Part shown: piece by piece, positions 25,501 through 39,190 of the stretch
How the letters are laid out: each line of letters opens with the position of its first letter
How positions within the stretch are numbered: the stretch's first letter is position 1
Assembly: GCA_021234155.1 (NCBI GenBank)
Contig: JAJEKV010000004.1
Location: 10,170,109 to 10,234,108, forward strand
Direction of reading: 5' to 3'
DNA length: 64,000 nt
From: Isoetes taiwanensis
Lineage: Eukaryota > Streptophyta > Lycopodiopsida > Isoetales > Isoetaceae
The notes under the pieces: generated by a model
Told to the model about the DNA's origin: nothing
Seen by the model: only the letters and a program-made list of their open reading frames with translations
Database searches by the model: none
Made by a program: the position numbers and the translations under genes

Positions 25501-28100
25501 TTTGCACCGTAGCTCCTCTTCCTCTTCCTTCAGGCTTCGGAAGGATCGGGGATCGACTTCCTTCCGCGGCACCGATGCGTGTCCTATGTACAAAAAAATG
25601 TAGTTAATTATCAAAATTAGGATGTTCTTCGGATGAGCTATTCCTCTTTCTTTTAGATTTTTGTTCGCTTTCCTCTTGGAGTGCCATCACCAAAGATACC
25701 TTTTTTGCTGTTCTCCTCTTTGAGTGACTCAACCATCAACCAACTTCCTCTTCCCCAGTATCTCTCGAGATGTAACCGATCCAGGTCTCCAGCTTTTTCC
25801 ATCAGTCCGTAACCGGTACCGCGAAGATGCAGATGCCGACGTAAGCCGAATCTTTCTGTATTTCTCCAATTACCACTTCAGCACCCTGGTGATGTTGCTC
25901 GCTGCGCCAGCCATTGAAGGCTTTGCACCCCAAGAACCCGCTTAGCTTCAAGTGCCATCCTCAATTTTTCAACTTCACTTTGCTATGTTCGAAAGGAGCG
26001 CACGCGGGTATTATTCTATTACCGGGTAATCAGAATGTCGCTGGTGATCCGAGTCGAAGCGTTGAGGGTCTCTGATTAGGAATGCACTTATTATGCTTTC
26101 GATAAAATCGTAAAGAGAGTCGATCACCGAGATGGCTCGCGAACATGACCATTAAAGTCATACGGGATAGGAACAGCCTCATCGCAAATAAACAAATGAT
26201 CTAAATTTCAATAGATAAAAAAGAACATGAAAACGTAAACTAATGAGAAATATCACAGTACATATACGCCAAGCATGTACATTTCAATTTACATAAAATA
26301 AACCAAATGGGGTAATTTTGGTAACTACATTTAACTATAGCCAAATGTACATGTATGTTCCTCAATACATAGAGGTACCTCAATGCACCCGGATGTACCA
26401 GATGTTGATTACCCAGTATCGATTAGGGGAACGTAGATCTATGCCCAAAAAGCACATATATGTAAAAAATGCATATACTTGAATCCATCTACGATGCACT
26501 CTAAAGATAAATGCATGTACATCTATTTGGTGTCTTAGACTCCATTAGAGCACATGTACAAGTGATACAAACTGCAAATCCAAGCTCAAAAATAAAAGCA
26601 TCAATAAACAAGCAAATATATGCCTATGTACCTCACCTTTGCCATGTACACTAAAAAAAGTTATACATGTACAAGGAATAGCAATGGACCGAAGCCATAC
26701 ATGTAGAACTATGCGATTACAATAACAAATATGAATTAAGAGAAATATAAGTTTAAATTAGTTGAGGAGTAATGATACCTTTCCCAAAGCCGAGAAACCA
26801 AGCCGAATTGAATGCCCTCATCCCAGATCACAACCTTTATGCAATTTGTCTTTCATGGACCGATAACACAAGCGTAAGAGGCAATAAGCATCTGCGATGG
26901 AGCTTCGCGACAACAAGCGCTTTTGCAAAGCCTTTTGGCCACAACGATGAACTTGCTCTCTATAAAGTAGCTCCTCTGAGGGTAGGGCAAAAAGTGCTTG
27001 AGAACAAGGGTCCCTGGCTTCTCCTTATGAAATCAAAATCTGTGAATGCCTTTCTTTGAACAATTCAGTACAATTAAGTTTTTTCCTTTGTTTGTTCAAT
27101 TGAGATTTCATGCCTTTCAATTTTTTGAATTGCTTCACCTTAAACCAATTTCTAGCTTGCTCTTTATCATGTCTACTCATAACCAAGTCTTCCAACTTGT
27201 ACTTCAAACACTCGAATAACTTGATTTCCAAGCGGGATCACGGGACAATTTGTCAAATTCTGCTTTGTCTTCACGTATTTTTCTCATCTATCTTTGATAG
27301 CATCCCTCAATAGGCGATGACCTTCAATGCATCCCTTTTTTTTCTTCCGGTGCTTCTACTTCATTCAATAGGTTAGTTTTCTCCTCAACCCATGCTTGCA
27401 ATCGCTTTATTGTGTCAAACATCCGATCTAAAATAACCCGGGGCTCTAATATTACATTGCACTTATCACGATGTCTCTTTTTGATAGTTGAGGATTTACA
27501 TTGTAGGGGTCCTGCATAGCGTCAAATGAGGGGTTTTGGCAAGATTTTTGGCGGTCTAGCCCGTGTCCATCCAATCAACAAGCCGTAGCTTCAAGTGAAG
27601 AGCAAATGCTTTCGCGGCAAAAATAGGTAGAAATATAATGGTTTGTAACTTGTTTCTTGCCATAAACCAATTCATAATATTTGAAAAAATCATCTTTCCA
27701 TGCTCGGATTCTCCTTCCTTGAATCCTCGTCGTTTTTGGACTTACCTGGATTTCATAACCATCTCTAGGTTGGGTATGTGGGCCTGCATGTTTATCAAGG
27801 AGGTCTTTGGCTGGATCGCGTAATTTAAATGTAAACTCCTTGGAGGTAAAATTCCACTTGCGGAAGCAGCTTCTTCTTTGGGCTGTGATGATGAGCAACA
27901 CTCATCCGGGGAAGGTTTTGGGCCATAGCTAGATGAAGAATGGGTGATCGAATTCAAGTAGAGAAGGGAGGGGGATAGTGAAGCGAGAGCAAACCAAGAA
28001 AGAATTTGGGAAAAATTTCAAAAAACCGATACCGCGGTTCGAGTAGTGGATAGCCATTAATCATAAGTTAGGTTAGCGGTCATGATGACATTATTCCAAA
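22580..28100. other. Degenerate, probably transposon-derived interval
   Basis: Only short open stretches remain, the more protein-like ones on the minus strand (22,800-23,060; 23,531-23,722; 24,735-24,989; 27,575-27,901). The piece at 24,735-24,989 has an IFVPI...HWRA pattern distantly like Ulp1-type cysteine proteases carried by some plant DNA transposons. No catalytic Asp or Cys could be placed, so the assignment is not made. Six exact TGTACA words cluster at 26,276-26,672. No intact gene is visible. Confidence 0.35.
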
Positions 28101-31100
28101 ATGTGCATTGGTACATATGTATATGTGCAAAAGCTACATTTATAGACACCCTTTCATGCTTTTACCGGTAAATGCGTGTTATCTTCTTTTATCTTCTTCT
28201 CATTTAGCTATGGGATGTAGCGGACCTAATGAAGCTATAGACTTGTGCCATGTTCTTGTGCTATGGGCGATGCTGCAATCCTCGAAGTTGCCAGCCATGG
28301 GGGTTTGGAGCAAATGATAAATATTGGGCTCATGCTTTTGGAAGAAGAGAAGCCAAGGACATTGAAGCTTCGGGCCGAGCACGGACATGAGGTTTTACGC
28401 AGACTTTTACCCGATTTCTTTCGAAAGTTTATTTCAAAGCAATATTTGTTTGTTATCCATGAACAATTTACAATGTTAATTTGGAAGCAGCATTGCATGT
28501 CTATAGGTCGGTCCAAGGAGTTCCGCGATAGTCTTTAAAATACATAAGCTTAAGCAAGATCGCAAAGGGGTGTTTGGAATGCGGAAGCGATGTGATGCCT
28601 TAACTGCATACATTGGGGTGCATTTGGTTCTTTGAAGATTTCTTGCGGTACTAAATGCCATTCTGTTTTCTGGTCTTTTATGCTTAAGCGTTTCATGCGA
28701 GTGTGTTCCTTATCCTTAATTTTGGCCCCATTTCTTTAGTAGTGAAGCTCTAAAACCCGGTTGTTTTGGATAAAGCCTGCAAGATCTAAAGGTTCTACAT
28801 GTTTGCATTTATAACTCATATTTAGATATGCTCTAGTTATACCCGGATTTCAAACATTTTATCATTTATGTCCAATTTACACGATATCTCATTTGGTTTT
28901 ACAGATAAGCATATTTGAACAAATTACGGTGGTCAAAATCATTGCAAAAAACTTCTCGACAATTGATAGTAAGTATTTTATTCATCTGAATTTTGCAGGA
29001 CTCAAAGCTTACAATCCATGTACATACACTCCTATTGTTTCAAAAGCTACACCAATGCAAGAGCCAAGATTTATGGAGCTGATGCTATTATGGGGCTATG
29101 GAACTTATGGTGCATTCCCCTTGGATGCTTTGCTATCAAATATGAATTTCCTTGGATCTTTTGCTATCAAATATGATAATTGCCTCGTATACATATTATT
29201 GTGGTGAACAAATCTTAAATATATGTCCAATGCTTTTCGGTTAAGTTCTACATATTCTATCATCCCAAGGATGAGCGATTTTGCTCATTTTGCAATCTAG
29301 GGGATCATCTTGAAGGAAAGCATTTCTTGCATCTCTACACAACATTCATCTTATATTTTTTGTACATATCTAATTTTTGAGGCATTGATCTCATAAAGAT
29401 CGGGACTTCATCTTTGCGATAAATCCACATCGAAACAAGGTGCACATCGAAACAAGGTGCCGCTGCATGAGGTTGCCCTCCGATGTAACTGAGCAGTGTT
29501 TTCATGGGTTCTGTTTTTTCTTTTGTGTTGGGTCTTATCCGTTTTGTTGTGCAAATAAAGAAGATTGCCTTTGCACTAGGCTTTCAATTTTGTATAAAAT
29601 TGAGAGAGACTTTGGGTAATAGCAATAGTTGCCATGATTTGTAGATTCATGCTATAGACCATGGAAGGTACATGTCTACCATGTCCTAAACTATCATCAC
29701 AACCAACCAAAACATCAGGAAAAAGTCACATAAGCATGTATTATAAACCAAGCAAATTTAGTATGTTGTAGTATTGATAGTAATCACTATAAAACATCAA
29801 CTTAATTATCCACCTAAAATTATTAAGCTAACATATCAAACAAGATAGATATAATCATATACCATAGCATTAAATGTATTATGATTTTTGGGCGTCCGAA
29901 TGCAAGGATATTCCATGGAATATGACAAGACATGGAATTTCGACCCTTCACCAAAATGTTTGGCGTGGTCAAATGCTTATGTGGCTCTATTTTTAGGGTC
30001 AAGTCACCATATGAATTAACAAAATACACAATTGACTTGCACAAGTATAATGCATCTCTTTCTACATCTATGGCGTCCTTTGAACCCTTGCAAAACCTCC
30101 ACGAGGAAATTGTTCGCAACACATATAAGAAGAAGAGACAATATATGTCAGACTAGGGGAATCAAAACCATTGCGCATAAGCGCAAACCATAGCATATCC
30201 TCCCCTTGAATGGCGGGGCTATTCCCATGCAACATGGAAATGCAAGTAACTGAAGACTATGGCAATCAACATATAACAGGATTCGTAAACAAAGCAAGAA
30301 CTACAAAATTTCCTTAAGCATTTTCCTACTTTCCATATCAATCATATTCTTCAATCAAAGGCTTTCCCAACAATCTTACCACACAAGAAATGCTTTTTGC
30401 ACCTCCATTCGAATGAATACCTACAAGCACCACCAACATGGCAGCCAACCAAGTGAGCGTAAAAAAGAAAAACGAGAAATCAACCCCACCATTGTATGAT
30501 CCACCAAATACAATGCAATGAAATCACTTCCAATGATGCGCTTAAAACAACAATGAAATCTGCCTTCGGTGGGCATCGGGCCTATTCTTCATCATTGATA
30601 CCCACAAAGTTAGCATCATCATCCCTCAGGCTGCATGTATCATCCCAATACTTCCTTCTTGTCTTCCCAACCTGCTCCATGGGTTGCATCCCACTGGGGG
30701 ATGCCGCGCAATTTGGGACATCGATAGGGGCGAGAAACCCAACGACTAAGTGTTAAATGCCATGCAACCTTGACCCCTATTCTCAAATAAAAAGTAGTGT
30801 TGGGCGACAAGCTCCGACTGTTGGACAAGATAAACTTTTAGCCACGAGCATCCCGGGTTACAATATACATGAGGCTAGCACTTAGGCGCTTATGGCCATG
30901 GTATCTCGAAAGGCTCTACCTAGCGAGGTTCCTATTATCCAAACCGAACGCGTTCTTAATATCCTCTCTCTCTCCTCCCCTCCTCCATATAAAGTGTATA
31001 GATCCTTCCCCATCTCAATCTGCTGCTTTCCGTGTTATGCATGTGCACCCGGTTTGTGGAGCTTTTCCCAAATCCTTCATGCAATACCCAAGCATTCCTC

Positions 31101-32239
31101 CCGGGGAAATAGTGAAGCCTTATGTTCTCATACAAGAAAGGCACCTTCGCGAGCAAACATCCAAACCATTTCTTAATAGAAGCATTAACAACGGTGTCTT
31201 AAGTTTAATTACGAACCTTTTGATAGTGTAGGTGTGGCTCGCTTCCTCTCTTGAAGTGACAACACCGCCTAATGTCTCATTCTCTAAGAACCAAACTAGT
31301 TGCTAAACCACACCTCCTGGAGCATGCTCTCGAGTGGGTCCATAGTTACACTAACATCAAGCTTGATACATGTCCTCCCCTTTGTAGCCCTTGCCTTCTT
31401 CCTCATAATAACAATAAAGCCAATTGCACGGATGCAAAAAGCAACTCGCTTGCTCACCGTCAAATATACTTAGATGATCGTCATTAGCCGGGAGGATCAT
31501 GAAGGACTACATGGTGCACAAAGAATAGGGATTGCATATACACCCTTGGTTTTGAAGGTATGAGCCAATCTAGCATTAACTAAGTGGTGGAAGAGGCAAA
31601 GGGAGTTGCAATCGTAGATCTAGCGTTGTCAAATTCCTTGCTTACAACATCAATATCTTGGTAAACCCTCCACAACATACAAGTCAAAGAAGACAATTAT
31701 GCATCATGGTGCATGATATTGCGAAATGATCTTAGCGGTGCTAGACATTTACCTGACCAAGAGAAAGTGGAAAACGATTTGTTTGGATCGGCCTACTACG
31801 CCAAAGGCAATTTGGAAAGAATTCGCCATTAAACACCGCTGGGTGGCAGATCTTCTCTCAATGGCTACTCAAACCGTGAGTTGAAAAGAAATTCACGAGA
31901 TCGTAATCATGATCAAAACGGTTTTGGAGCGTTTTGAATATGCGAGACTCTTGTGGACTACGTCCCAAGCATGGAATCGGCATTGGTTTTTATACGAATC
32001 AATCCGGGGATATATCATTAAGCGCATTTTTGCGGCATAATTCATGCATTTTATGTCTTGATCTTTAAAGATTGAAACTAGAAATTGATGTTTCTTGAGT
32101 GCGATGCATAATCTAGGCTGCTTTGAGAGAAAATTTACATTTCATGCAACAAAAGGATATATGATAATGCAAAGGAGGTGGAAGAGAATCTACCATGATC
32201 ACTTAATTGACAAAAAGCAAAGTTTGGGCGCAAGCGTTA
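28101..32239. other. Interval without a recognised gene
   Basis: Scattered open frames up to 120 codons (28,245-28,538; 28,893-29,207; 30,869-31,231) show no family signature that I can name and have no consistent strand. Some may be exons broken by the CAG/CTG-type errors seen nearby. Confidence 0.35.
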
Positions 32240-33010
32240 CTAACATTTTATGCTTTGAAGCAAATTTTGTGGCAAAGAGGTATCGCCTTTCGGCGTAAGA
32301 CACATACATTTCCATCTTAAGCAAAATCGGACCCTTTTCTTTTGATCGTTATCCATAAGATCATAAAGCAATTACAATTTTCTTGGATCAGTAAAAAATC
32401 GGACCCTTCTCTTTGATGTCGGTATTCATAAGATCATCTGGTCTTCTTTTGATAAGTATTTATAAACTTATCTAATAGTTGTATTGGAATAAAATGGAGC
32501 TTCTCCTCCACCTCACGGAGCTAGAAACATGCGGTATGTAGCAACACTAATTAGCCGATGCGGCGGCATTTTATAGCTCGCGGTTTCTATGGAGCTCAAG
32601 ATACCTTATTTGACTATCAAGGTAAAAGCCACTATTACAAAAGATCGCTACATTGAAGGTTCCATAGACTTCATATTTGGCCATGCTCAATCTCGTTCAA
32701 GGTAAGCACCTACGCTCTTGTTTCTTTTATAGTAAAGTATATATAACAAAACTTATGGTGGTTTGAGTGTACAATTGTAGGGATGTGAACGCATGCAATT
32801 CTTTGGATTAGGTGGTTCTATTACTACCCAAAATAGGGCTAACCCGGTGACAACTCTGGCTTTATATTCCTTGCTTGCACAATTAGTGGTACTAGAATGG
32901 CGTTCTTGGGGAAGAGCACGGGTTCTTTCTCCAGTGGGATTTCTTTTTTAAATGGATGGTATCATTATTCGGAAGGATGATATGGTAGGAAATTCCTCAA
33001 TAACGAGAGT
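32240..33010 (+). pseudogene. Pectinesterase (pectin methylesterase) gene fragment
   Basis: Pectinesterases de-esterify cell-wall homogalacturonan. Three exon-like pieces are visible on the plus strand. The first (about 32,245-32,280) has EANFVAK. The second (about 32,490-32,701) carries the hallmark FYGAQDTLFDYQGKSHYYK, then YIEGSIDFIFGHAQS in another frame; these contain the family's QDTL and DFIFG catalytic-region motifs. It ends at a good donor (GTAAGC at 32,702). The third (32,781 to about 33,000, after a TTGTAG acceptor) reads GSITTQNRANP, then in the next frame a SGFIFLACTISGT-like stretch, and an FLGK segment. Frames break at 32,577-32,583, 32,643-32,651 and 32,833-32,842; assuming a CTG at each gives a family-like reading, so the breaks may be sequencing errors. 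The N-terminal exons and the end of the domain are not clear. Confidence 0.78.
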
Positions 33011-33074
33011 AAGTGTTTTTGATATCACTGACTTTTGAAGCTCCTTATGATCCAAACTAAGTTGCATTTCATAT

Positions 33075-33600
33075 TCATATTCCATGTTTCATATTTTCAA
33101 CGATTACCCGATCTTTTGTGGTCGGTGTTATCTCTGCTGACTGCAAAATTGGTCTCACATACTTATCAGTGAGGATGCTCAACCATTGTTGAGGCTTGAT
33201 TTTATTGATGCTCAAAGTGGCTGAAGCAAAGGCACTATTGTACACAAGTCTCCATCGGCCTTGTAGCTTATCCAAGTCTTGCGGGAATTGAGCAGCATCC
33301 CTCGCAGATTCAAGCTTAAGGCAGCCTCATCGGTGCCTTCATATTCTCCTCCTTGGCAAGAAGGCCTCGATCAAGGCCTGCCACCATACTACGGAACAAG
33401 TCAAATTTTTAAAAAAGCATTAAGCTCTTAGATGTTTATGCAACGATTTATCCAAATCGATTCGCTAAAAGGTTTTGTGCGGGAACAAAGTGTCTTCTTA
33501 ATAGTAGATACAAATCTGTCCGAATTTAGATGAGTAATACTTACGGCGGTTCAGCCTTCAAAGGGGCAAATCGTCTAGTAGCCTCCAAAGCAAACAACAT
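33075..33600 (-). pseudogene. Plastid lipid-associated protein / fibrillin (PAP) gene fragment
   Basis: Fibrillins are plastid lipid-associated proteins of plastoglobules and thylakoids. On the minus strand, a possible first exon (33,600 to 33,545) starts with ATG and ends at a GTAAGT donor. A second (about 33,405 to 33,210) reads VAGLDRGLLAKEENMKA, then in the next frame a LESARDAAQ segment followed by DLDKLQGRWRLVYNSAFAS, which closely resembles the conserved opening of the PAP domain. The frame change sits at an ACCG where a CTG would restore reading. Sequence after SAFAS no longer resembles the family, so the gene is truncated or interrupted here. It lies tail to tail with the pectinesterase fragment. 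The subfamily is not assigned. Confidence 0.72.
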
Positions 33601-34007
33601 TTACTAATAAACTTGATTAATAGATGACTTAGGCTCCAAGCGGTCAGTTTATTTCACATTTCTCACGAAGCCCAAAGCGGGGATAAAGCGGACTTTATTA
33701 TCAGGACTTCTTGAAGCTTGAACAAGACCCACGGCCCAAAGAGGATTTCTATTAATCCCATTCGGATAGGTATTGAATTAAGTAGGAACCGCCATGCCCT
33801 CTTTGAGAAAATGGGAGTACGTCTAGGCGAGAGCACAAAGCACACATGTAGAAAAACATATCAGAAAGCTAGGCAATGTCAGGAAAACCTACTGCCATCC
33901 CGGAAGCATGTAAACACAGAGATCAACCAATTGCTATCATTCAAAACCCTAAGAGCCCAAGTAGAAAAGAGATTATTTTTCTTAATAGAAAGCAACCCAG
34001 GTATTAC
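33601..34007. other. Interval before copy B, no gene recognised
   Basis: A 107-codon plus-strand frame (33,718-34,041) runs across the start of copy B; it has no recognisable domain. The left boundary of the duplication cannot be placed because copy A is cut by the window start. Confidence 0.35.
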
Positions 34008-34735
34008 TTCTCCGGGATCGAACACATATGTCCATCTATAGCTAACTAAGCCAAAGCAACAACGTAGTTAAAAATACTATCTCTTCCATCACAGATCAGA
34101 GGTCCTCTTCAGTGCATAAATTGGCAAGTGCACAAATTGGTATGCTGCTTCATGTTCCTCCACCAGGTCATAGTGATGCGTGCAATGCACAAGCACTTGC
34201 ATGCATGCCAGAGTAAAACTACAGACATTCTCGAGACCAGACATTCTCGAAGCATATCTCCTGCATCAAGCATTTCTCGAACCATTCTTAGAAGGCAGGA
34301 GAACTTATAAAATACCTTAGGTTATGCCTGAGAATCCCTGCCTGCACGGTCGTACCACAGACCCAAGATCTCAAACTATATACAGACAGAGCTCAAGCTT
34401 CAAGATCGCATACCATAGCGCAAGCCGGATTCCAAAATCATCGGCGGTTCGAACAACATCGACCGGCAACAGGGCTGACCGCCAGTTTACTGGCAACAGC
34501 CAGTTTGGAGCAGTCACAAACATATCCTAAGCATATGCCAGCATATACTTAAATATGCCACAAACCCACATAAGCAAGGGTTTGCCCCTTAGGGGCAACC
34601 CAAAAAGCTAACATAAGTATTTTAAAGAAAAAATATTGATATATATGCAAATAGATTTTTACATATACAAATATCACTATGTGATTGCATGCCATTTATT
34701 TTCTCCCTTGTGGTTGTTTGTTTGTTTGTTTGTTT
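34008..34735. other. Left end of copy B, no gene recognised
   Basis: Equivalent of 20-735. It differs from copy A mainly at CAG/CTG trinucleotides, for example CCTGCATC here against CCCGCATC in A and GGCAGGAG against GGCGGGAG. A (TTTG)n microsatellite precedes 34,740. No coding region is supported. Confidence 0.6.
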
Positions 34736-35090
34736 GTTAGGGCCCGAAGGGCCCGAAATGTTTTTTGATGTAACAACTAACATATAACTACCATAAACAT
34801 TAACACAAACCATTAAATCCAACACATTAAAATTAAAATCCCCCTGAAACCCCCTTTCGTTTGGGTGCATATTCACATGGGGGGTTACGTAGGGCAGCGA
34901 GAGCCCCTAAAAACTTACAATACATGTACAAAATTAACACCATTAAGTACATTCCCTTAAACCTTATAGTATTTTGCAAACCTCAATATATAGTACATGC
35001 ATACCCCACAAGCGAGGATCGCTATATGCGGTCCAAATCGAGGAATAAAGGAAAATATGCCCATCAGATAGCTCTCGGTGCCAAACATCA
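34736..35090. repeat. Dispersed repeat, left member of an inverted pair (copy B)
   Basis: Copy B equivalent of 736-1,100, nearly identical. Its inverted partner lies at about 43,025-43,400. Confidence 0.5.
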
Positions 35091-36016
35091 AAACCAAGCA
35101 TATGAAACATTTCCATTCCAAATATTCATAGAATAGTTTGAGCTAAATTTCACTATTTGCGATTTTCAAGGCTTTTGAAAATTATTGAGCTAAACTAAAT
35201 GTGAAAATTTGTGAAAACAAAAATCTAAGCGTCATCGCCAATCGTTGGTGTCTTTTACAAAGCCGGGTGCCGATGGAGCTCCATAACCCTCGAGGATCGC
35301 TTAACATCTTACAATTTGGTGCTATCGATAGAGCATCGAAGTGAATCCTAAAGATTCATAGGAGTTTTGAAACCCCTAAGTAGGTTTTGTTTAAAAATAA
35401 TAATAATAATAATTATTATTATCGCTTTTCATAGTGGAGATTTGAGATCGACTCATATGAGCATCAAAGTGTACTAGATAATTTTCTTAAGATCATTATT
35501 GACTTACGAAGACCTTCAAGCTAAAATATTAAGGTTTAAGTTCATTTTCCAGACTTTGTGTTCTTTTTTTATATAGAACAAGGAGAAATTTAGTATTGTT
35601 CTAAGAATCCAGAACAATTTTGTCCCAATTCATATAGAAACCATCTTCTATTGGTGTCAAAAGCGGCTTGAGGATACCATGCTGAGACTTGACTAAGGCA
35701 ACGAAAGATATTGTCTCTAAATCTTAGCATATACCTTTGTGCATAAGGTGCAGTCTCCATGTTTAGGTCACTCAAAGGAAATCGTAAAAATTGAGACGAG
35801 TCAAAGTCGAAATTGGTTAAAAAGAAATGTTTTTTTTTTGTTATCTAATCTGTTTTACCTTTCACATGAAAACCAAAACCATTTAATCTTGACATACCAA
35901 CGTAGAGGGAAAGAGGGGGTCCGATGGCTAGAGGAGGGGGTACGATTGCATAGGTGATAGACATTCAACTTCACCTCAAGTTTCCATGGTTAATGTAAAG
36001 CGATGAATTGTTATGA
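35091..36016. other. Non-coding interval with AAT/ATT microsatellite (copy B)
   Basis: Copy B equivalent of 1,101-2,035. The microsatellite is at about 35,396-35,422. No gene recognised. Confidence 0.5.
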
Positions 36017-37865
36017 TTTTTTTTTTGAAGAACTGTGTCATCAATATATTAAAAGAATGATAATGTTACAAAGCAGTGAGGAGGAAGGAGAAGCGCCCCA
36101 AAGAGACAACGATACCGACACTCCACAACAAACTCGGAAAAAAGCGCAACTCTCTTTGCTGTACAAACAGGCCATTACCATCTACAACACCCAAGAAGTC
36201 CATGCCAAATGGCAAACTTCCGCTCTACTAATCCAGGAAACACCGTAAAGCTTTGAAATGGCTTGTACCGAAGTCGAGGGAATCCGAGGAGAGGCCGCAG
36301 TGCGAATCCCCGAAATATCCACAAACCGCCGCTTCCCAAATCAGCCACACCAACCAAACCGCACAAATGCAAGGCTGGCGCCGCAAGAGCGGCCAAGCAC
36401 CGAGGATACACATGAAGTAGCAAGCTGGCGGCTAGTCAATCTCACCAAAGCGAAGCCAGCCGGCCCAATCTCGGTGGCACGCGGTGAGGGCATAAAACCG
36501 GACAATGCTCCACGGTCTCCACGATGAAGGCCACAATAAAGGGCAAAGAGGGCTCACACCCGCCTAAAGCCCGACTCACAAGGGCATTCATCCTACAGCG
36601 GTGCACCACCTACCCACGGGAAGCACCCTAACCTGGGGGAAGTGAGCTCCATGTCCACGTCAAACCGGCGCCATCAAGAACCGGAAGCTGCAGACCACTT
36701 GCCCGCGGGGCGAGTGTCATGAATAGCCAGCACCGGTAACAAGGCCGCACAAAACAAGAAGACACAACATCCGGATGAATCTTCCAAACCCGCACCACCA
36801 CATCATCATGAGGGGCTATAGGTATGTGTAGCGGAATACTCCCCACTTGTTCCCCGGATAGCCGGTCCACGCCCCTGCCAAAGCGAGCTCGAAAGAACTC
36901 CCACGGCTAGGCTGACTACCCCAATACCAATCCTCCAAGGTGAGCCACACGAAATTCGCCTCCAAGCGGCCTGCGCCCAGAGCATGCATAATGGCGACCA
37001 AGGGCAAGTCTTGCTTGGGGTAGAGGAACCCACAAGAAAAGGAGAAGAGTGGTGATAAACCGAGGGGCATAATCTAGCTGGAAGAGCACACGCACATGAT
37101 CCCAAGCCCGCAACACCCCCGTGAGAAAAGGGGATGCATGTGGGAAAGGCCACAATAGTGCTCAGGGCAACTCCACATGCACAGACAGCTTCCCAAATCC
37201 CACACAATGGCAAAGAGAGCGCAACAACGATACAGCACCCCAGGAGAAGATGCTCCATCTTGCAGAGTGCTCCAAACAAACTTAGAGACCAACACCTTAC
37301 TATGCAGTGCCAAATCCAGAATGGCCAAGCCCCCATCCTCCCGGTGGCGGAGACACTTCCACCAAGCCACTTTAACAACCACCCCTTCATCATCCAGCCC
37401 CCACACAAAATTTTGAACAATCTTATCCAAAGCACGTATCTTACCCTCGGGAGTTAACATCATGAGATCTTTTGTATACACATGAGTGCTACAAAGTAAT
37501 GATTTGGCAATAGTGATCCTACTGCCATGGACAGCTGGCTACCCTTCCACCGGTTGAGGTGTTTACTTGCAACCCCGCAAAATCTCATCCCACACCCTCC
37601 CCATGGAAACATCCCCTCAAAGGGAATACCCAAGCGGCTTAGTACACACACATTACACGGAAGCACCTTCCGGGAATAGAGCCAAACAAGGGGAGGTGGG
37701 TCAATTTGGGCCCATAATCTGAAGACATTTACCCCAGTCGAGGAAGAATGCGAGGGCCAAGGAGAAAGTATCCAAAGCACACCCTTCACATTCCACAAAT
37801 TCCTCTCTACGCACCAAGAAGAGGAAAGTGTCATCGGCCCGGTTAATGTCTGGCGGCTACCATCC
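36017..37865 (-). mobile_element. LINE-D: 5'-truncated L1-type LINE relic (copy B)
   Basis: Copy B of the minus-strand LINE relic. The FADD box region is at about 37,828-37,840. Polymerase-thumb and GGLAILDL-type motifs lie between 37,250 and 37,650, partly in a 135-codon open frame at 37,074-37,481. The zf-RVT-like cysteines are near 36,520-36,570 and the poly(T) is at 36,017-36,026. Compared with copy A, the homologous frame stays open longer around 37,300-37,480. No functional ORF remains. Confidence 0.85.
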
Positions 37866-39070
37866 CATCCCCACCCCTCCTCCACTCTGACTAAAAAAAA
37901 ACAATCTAAACAAAAGCGACCCAAGGGCACCTGGCCCCAATCCTAAAGAAAAAATCGTTTGGCACCCCTAGCGGCACCTTCCCTCTACCTAAGGAGAAAA
38001 AAGGCTTTGGATGGGTTCATTTCTTCATGTGCTTTATAATATTGTTATTACTAGATGTTACTTTCAATTATTTTATTTACTGAACAATATTGCAATATAT
38101 CCCTTAAAAACATTGAATTTCCTTGTTTTTCTTAAAAACTTATAATAAATGGCTAATATTTAAATCTTTTATTTCTTTGGATCAAAATTTAGCTAAACAA
38201 TACAAAATTTTGAAGGAAGAAAATATCTTGTTTAGAGAAGCATCGAGTTTAGCCAAACTTAAGAAAGATTTGACTCCAATTTCAAGATAGTTTAGGTAAA
38301 TCAATTCTAACTACACAAAGATATGAGTTTAGTAATTTATTCCCCGTAAATATTTCCATATCAAACAGGAAGGGGAAAAAAAAAACTGAAAATGTAATTG
38401 GAAATAGAAAAAGAAAAGGAAAGGAGTAAAAGAAAATGTAAAATGGAAAAAAAAAAAGAAAAGAAAAGAAAGGAGAAATAGTAAAAAAAAAAAAACAAGT
38501 AAAAGGAAAGGTAAAATGGGAAAACGGAAAGGGAAGGCGAAAATGGAAAAAGAGTAAAGGGCAAAGTGGGGAATGGAAAAATGAAAATACATTTGAAAGG
38601 AAAAGGTAAAAGTATTCCGTTGGGGTGCAATAAAAGCAGGCATCCAGACCCATGCTGACAGCACTCATAAAACACCCCATATGGCAGCTTGTTTAGGGTG
38701 CTACTGGTGCTAGTGGATGGTAATTTGGTAATAATTAGAAACATGTAATAGCTCCAATGAATGACAAGTAGAATAATAGGGTAGAATAATTGCTGCAGGG
38801 TCTTGATAGTGAGTGCTAGGGTAGCATTTTTTTGTATGCCATTAGCATACTTTTGCCCAAAAAATGGAAAAGGAAAAAGCATTGAAGTGCAAAGGGAAAG
38901 GAAAAGGGAAGGGGAAATAAGTCAAACTACACACAAATCCCTTATATCTAGCAAATTTGGCCTTGGTTCATTAGAAGAGGAGCTTAAATTTACACAAACC
39001 TTTTATAGCCAACAATGATTTCTAGTATAACATACTCATATGTTATATATAACACTTGTGTCGATTATAA
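37866..39070. other. Non-coding interval with long purine-rich tract (copy B)
   Basis: Equivalent of 3,896-5,110. The purine-rich tract is at about 38,365-38,600. Its longest A run is 13 (38,483-38,495), against 28 in copy A. No gene recognised. Confidence 0.7.
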
Positions 39071-39190
39071 TATAGTGGCCAACATCGGTCTAGTAATAAA
39101 GATCTTAAAATCCATTGCCCCCTGATCACGAGTTCAAGTATGCAAATAGGTTGTGGTAGAGACATTAAATCTTCCATATATACTAGATAA
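39070..39190 (+). repeat. Possible tRNA-derived SINE head (copy B)
   Basis: Copy B equivalent, with the A-box-like segment at 39,088-39,102 and the B-box-like segment near 39,125-39,139. The sequence is identical to copy A over the boxes. Confidence 0.35.
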
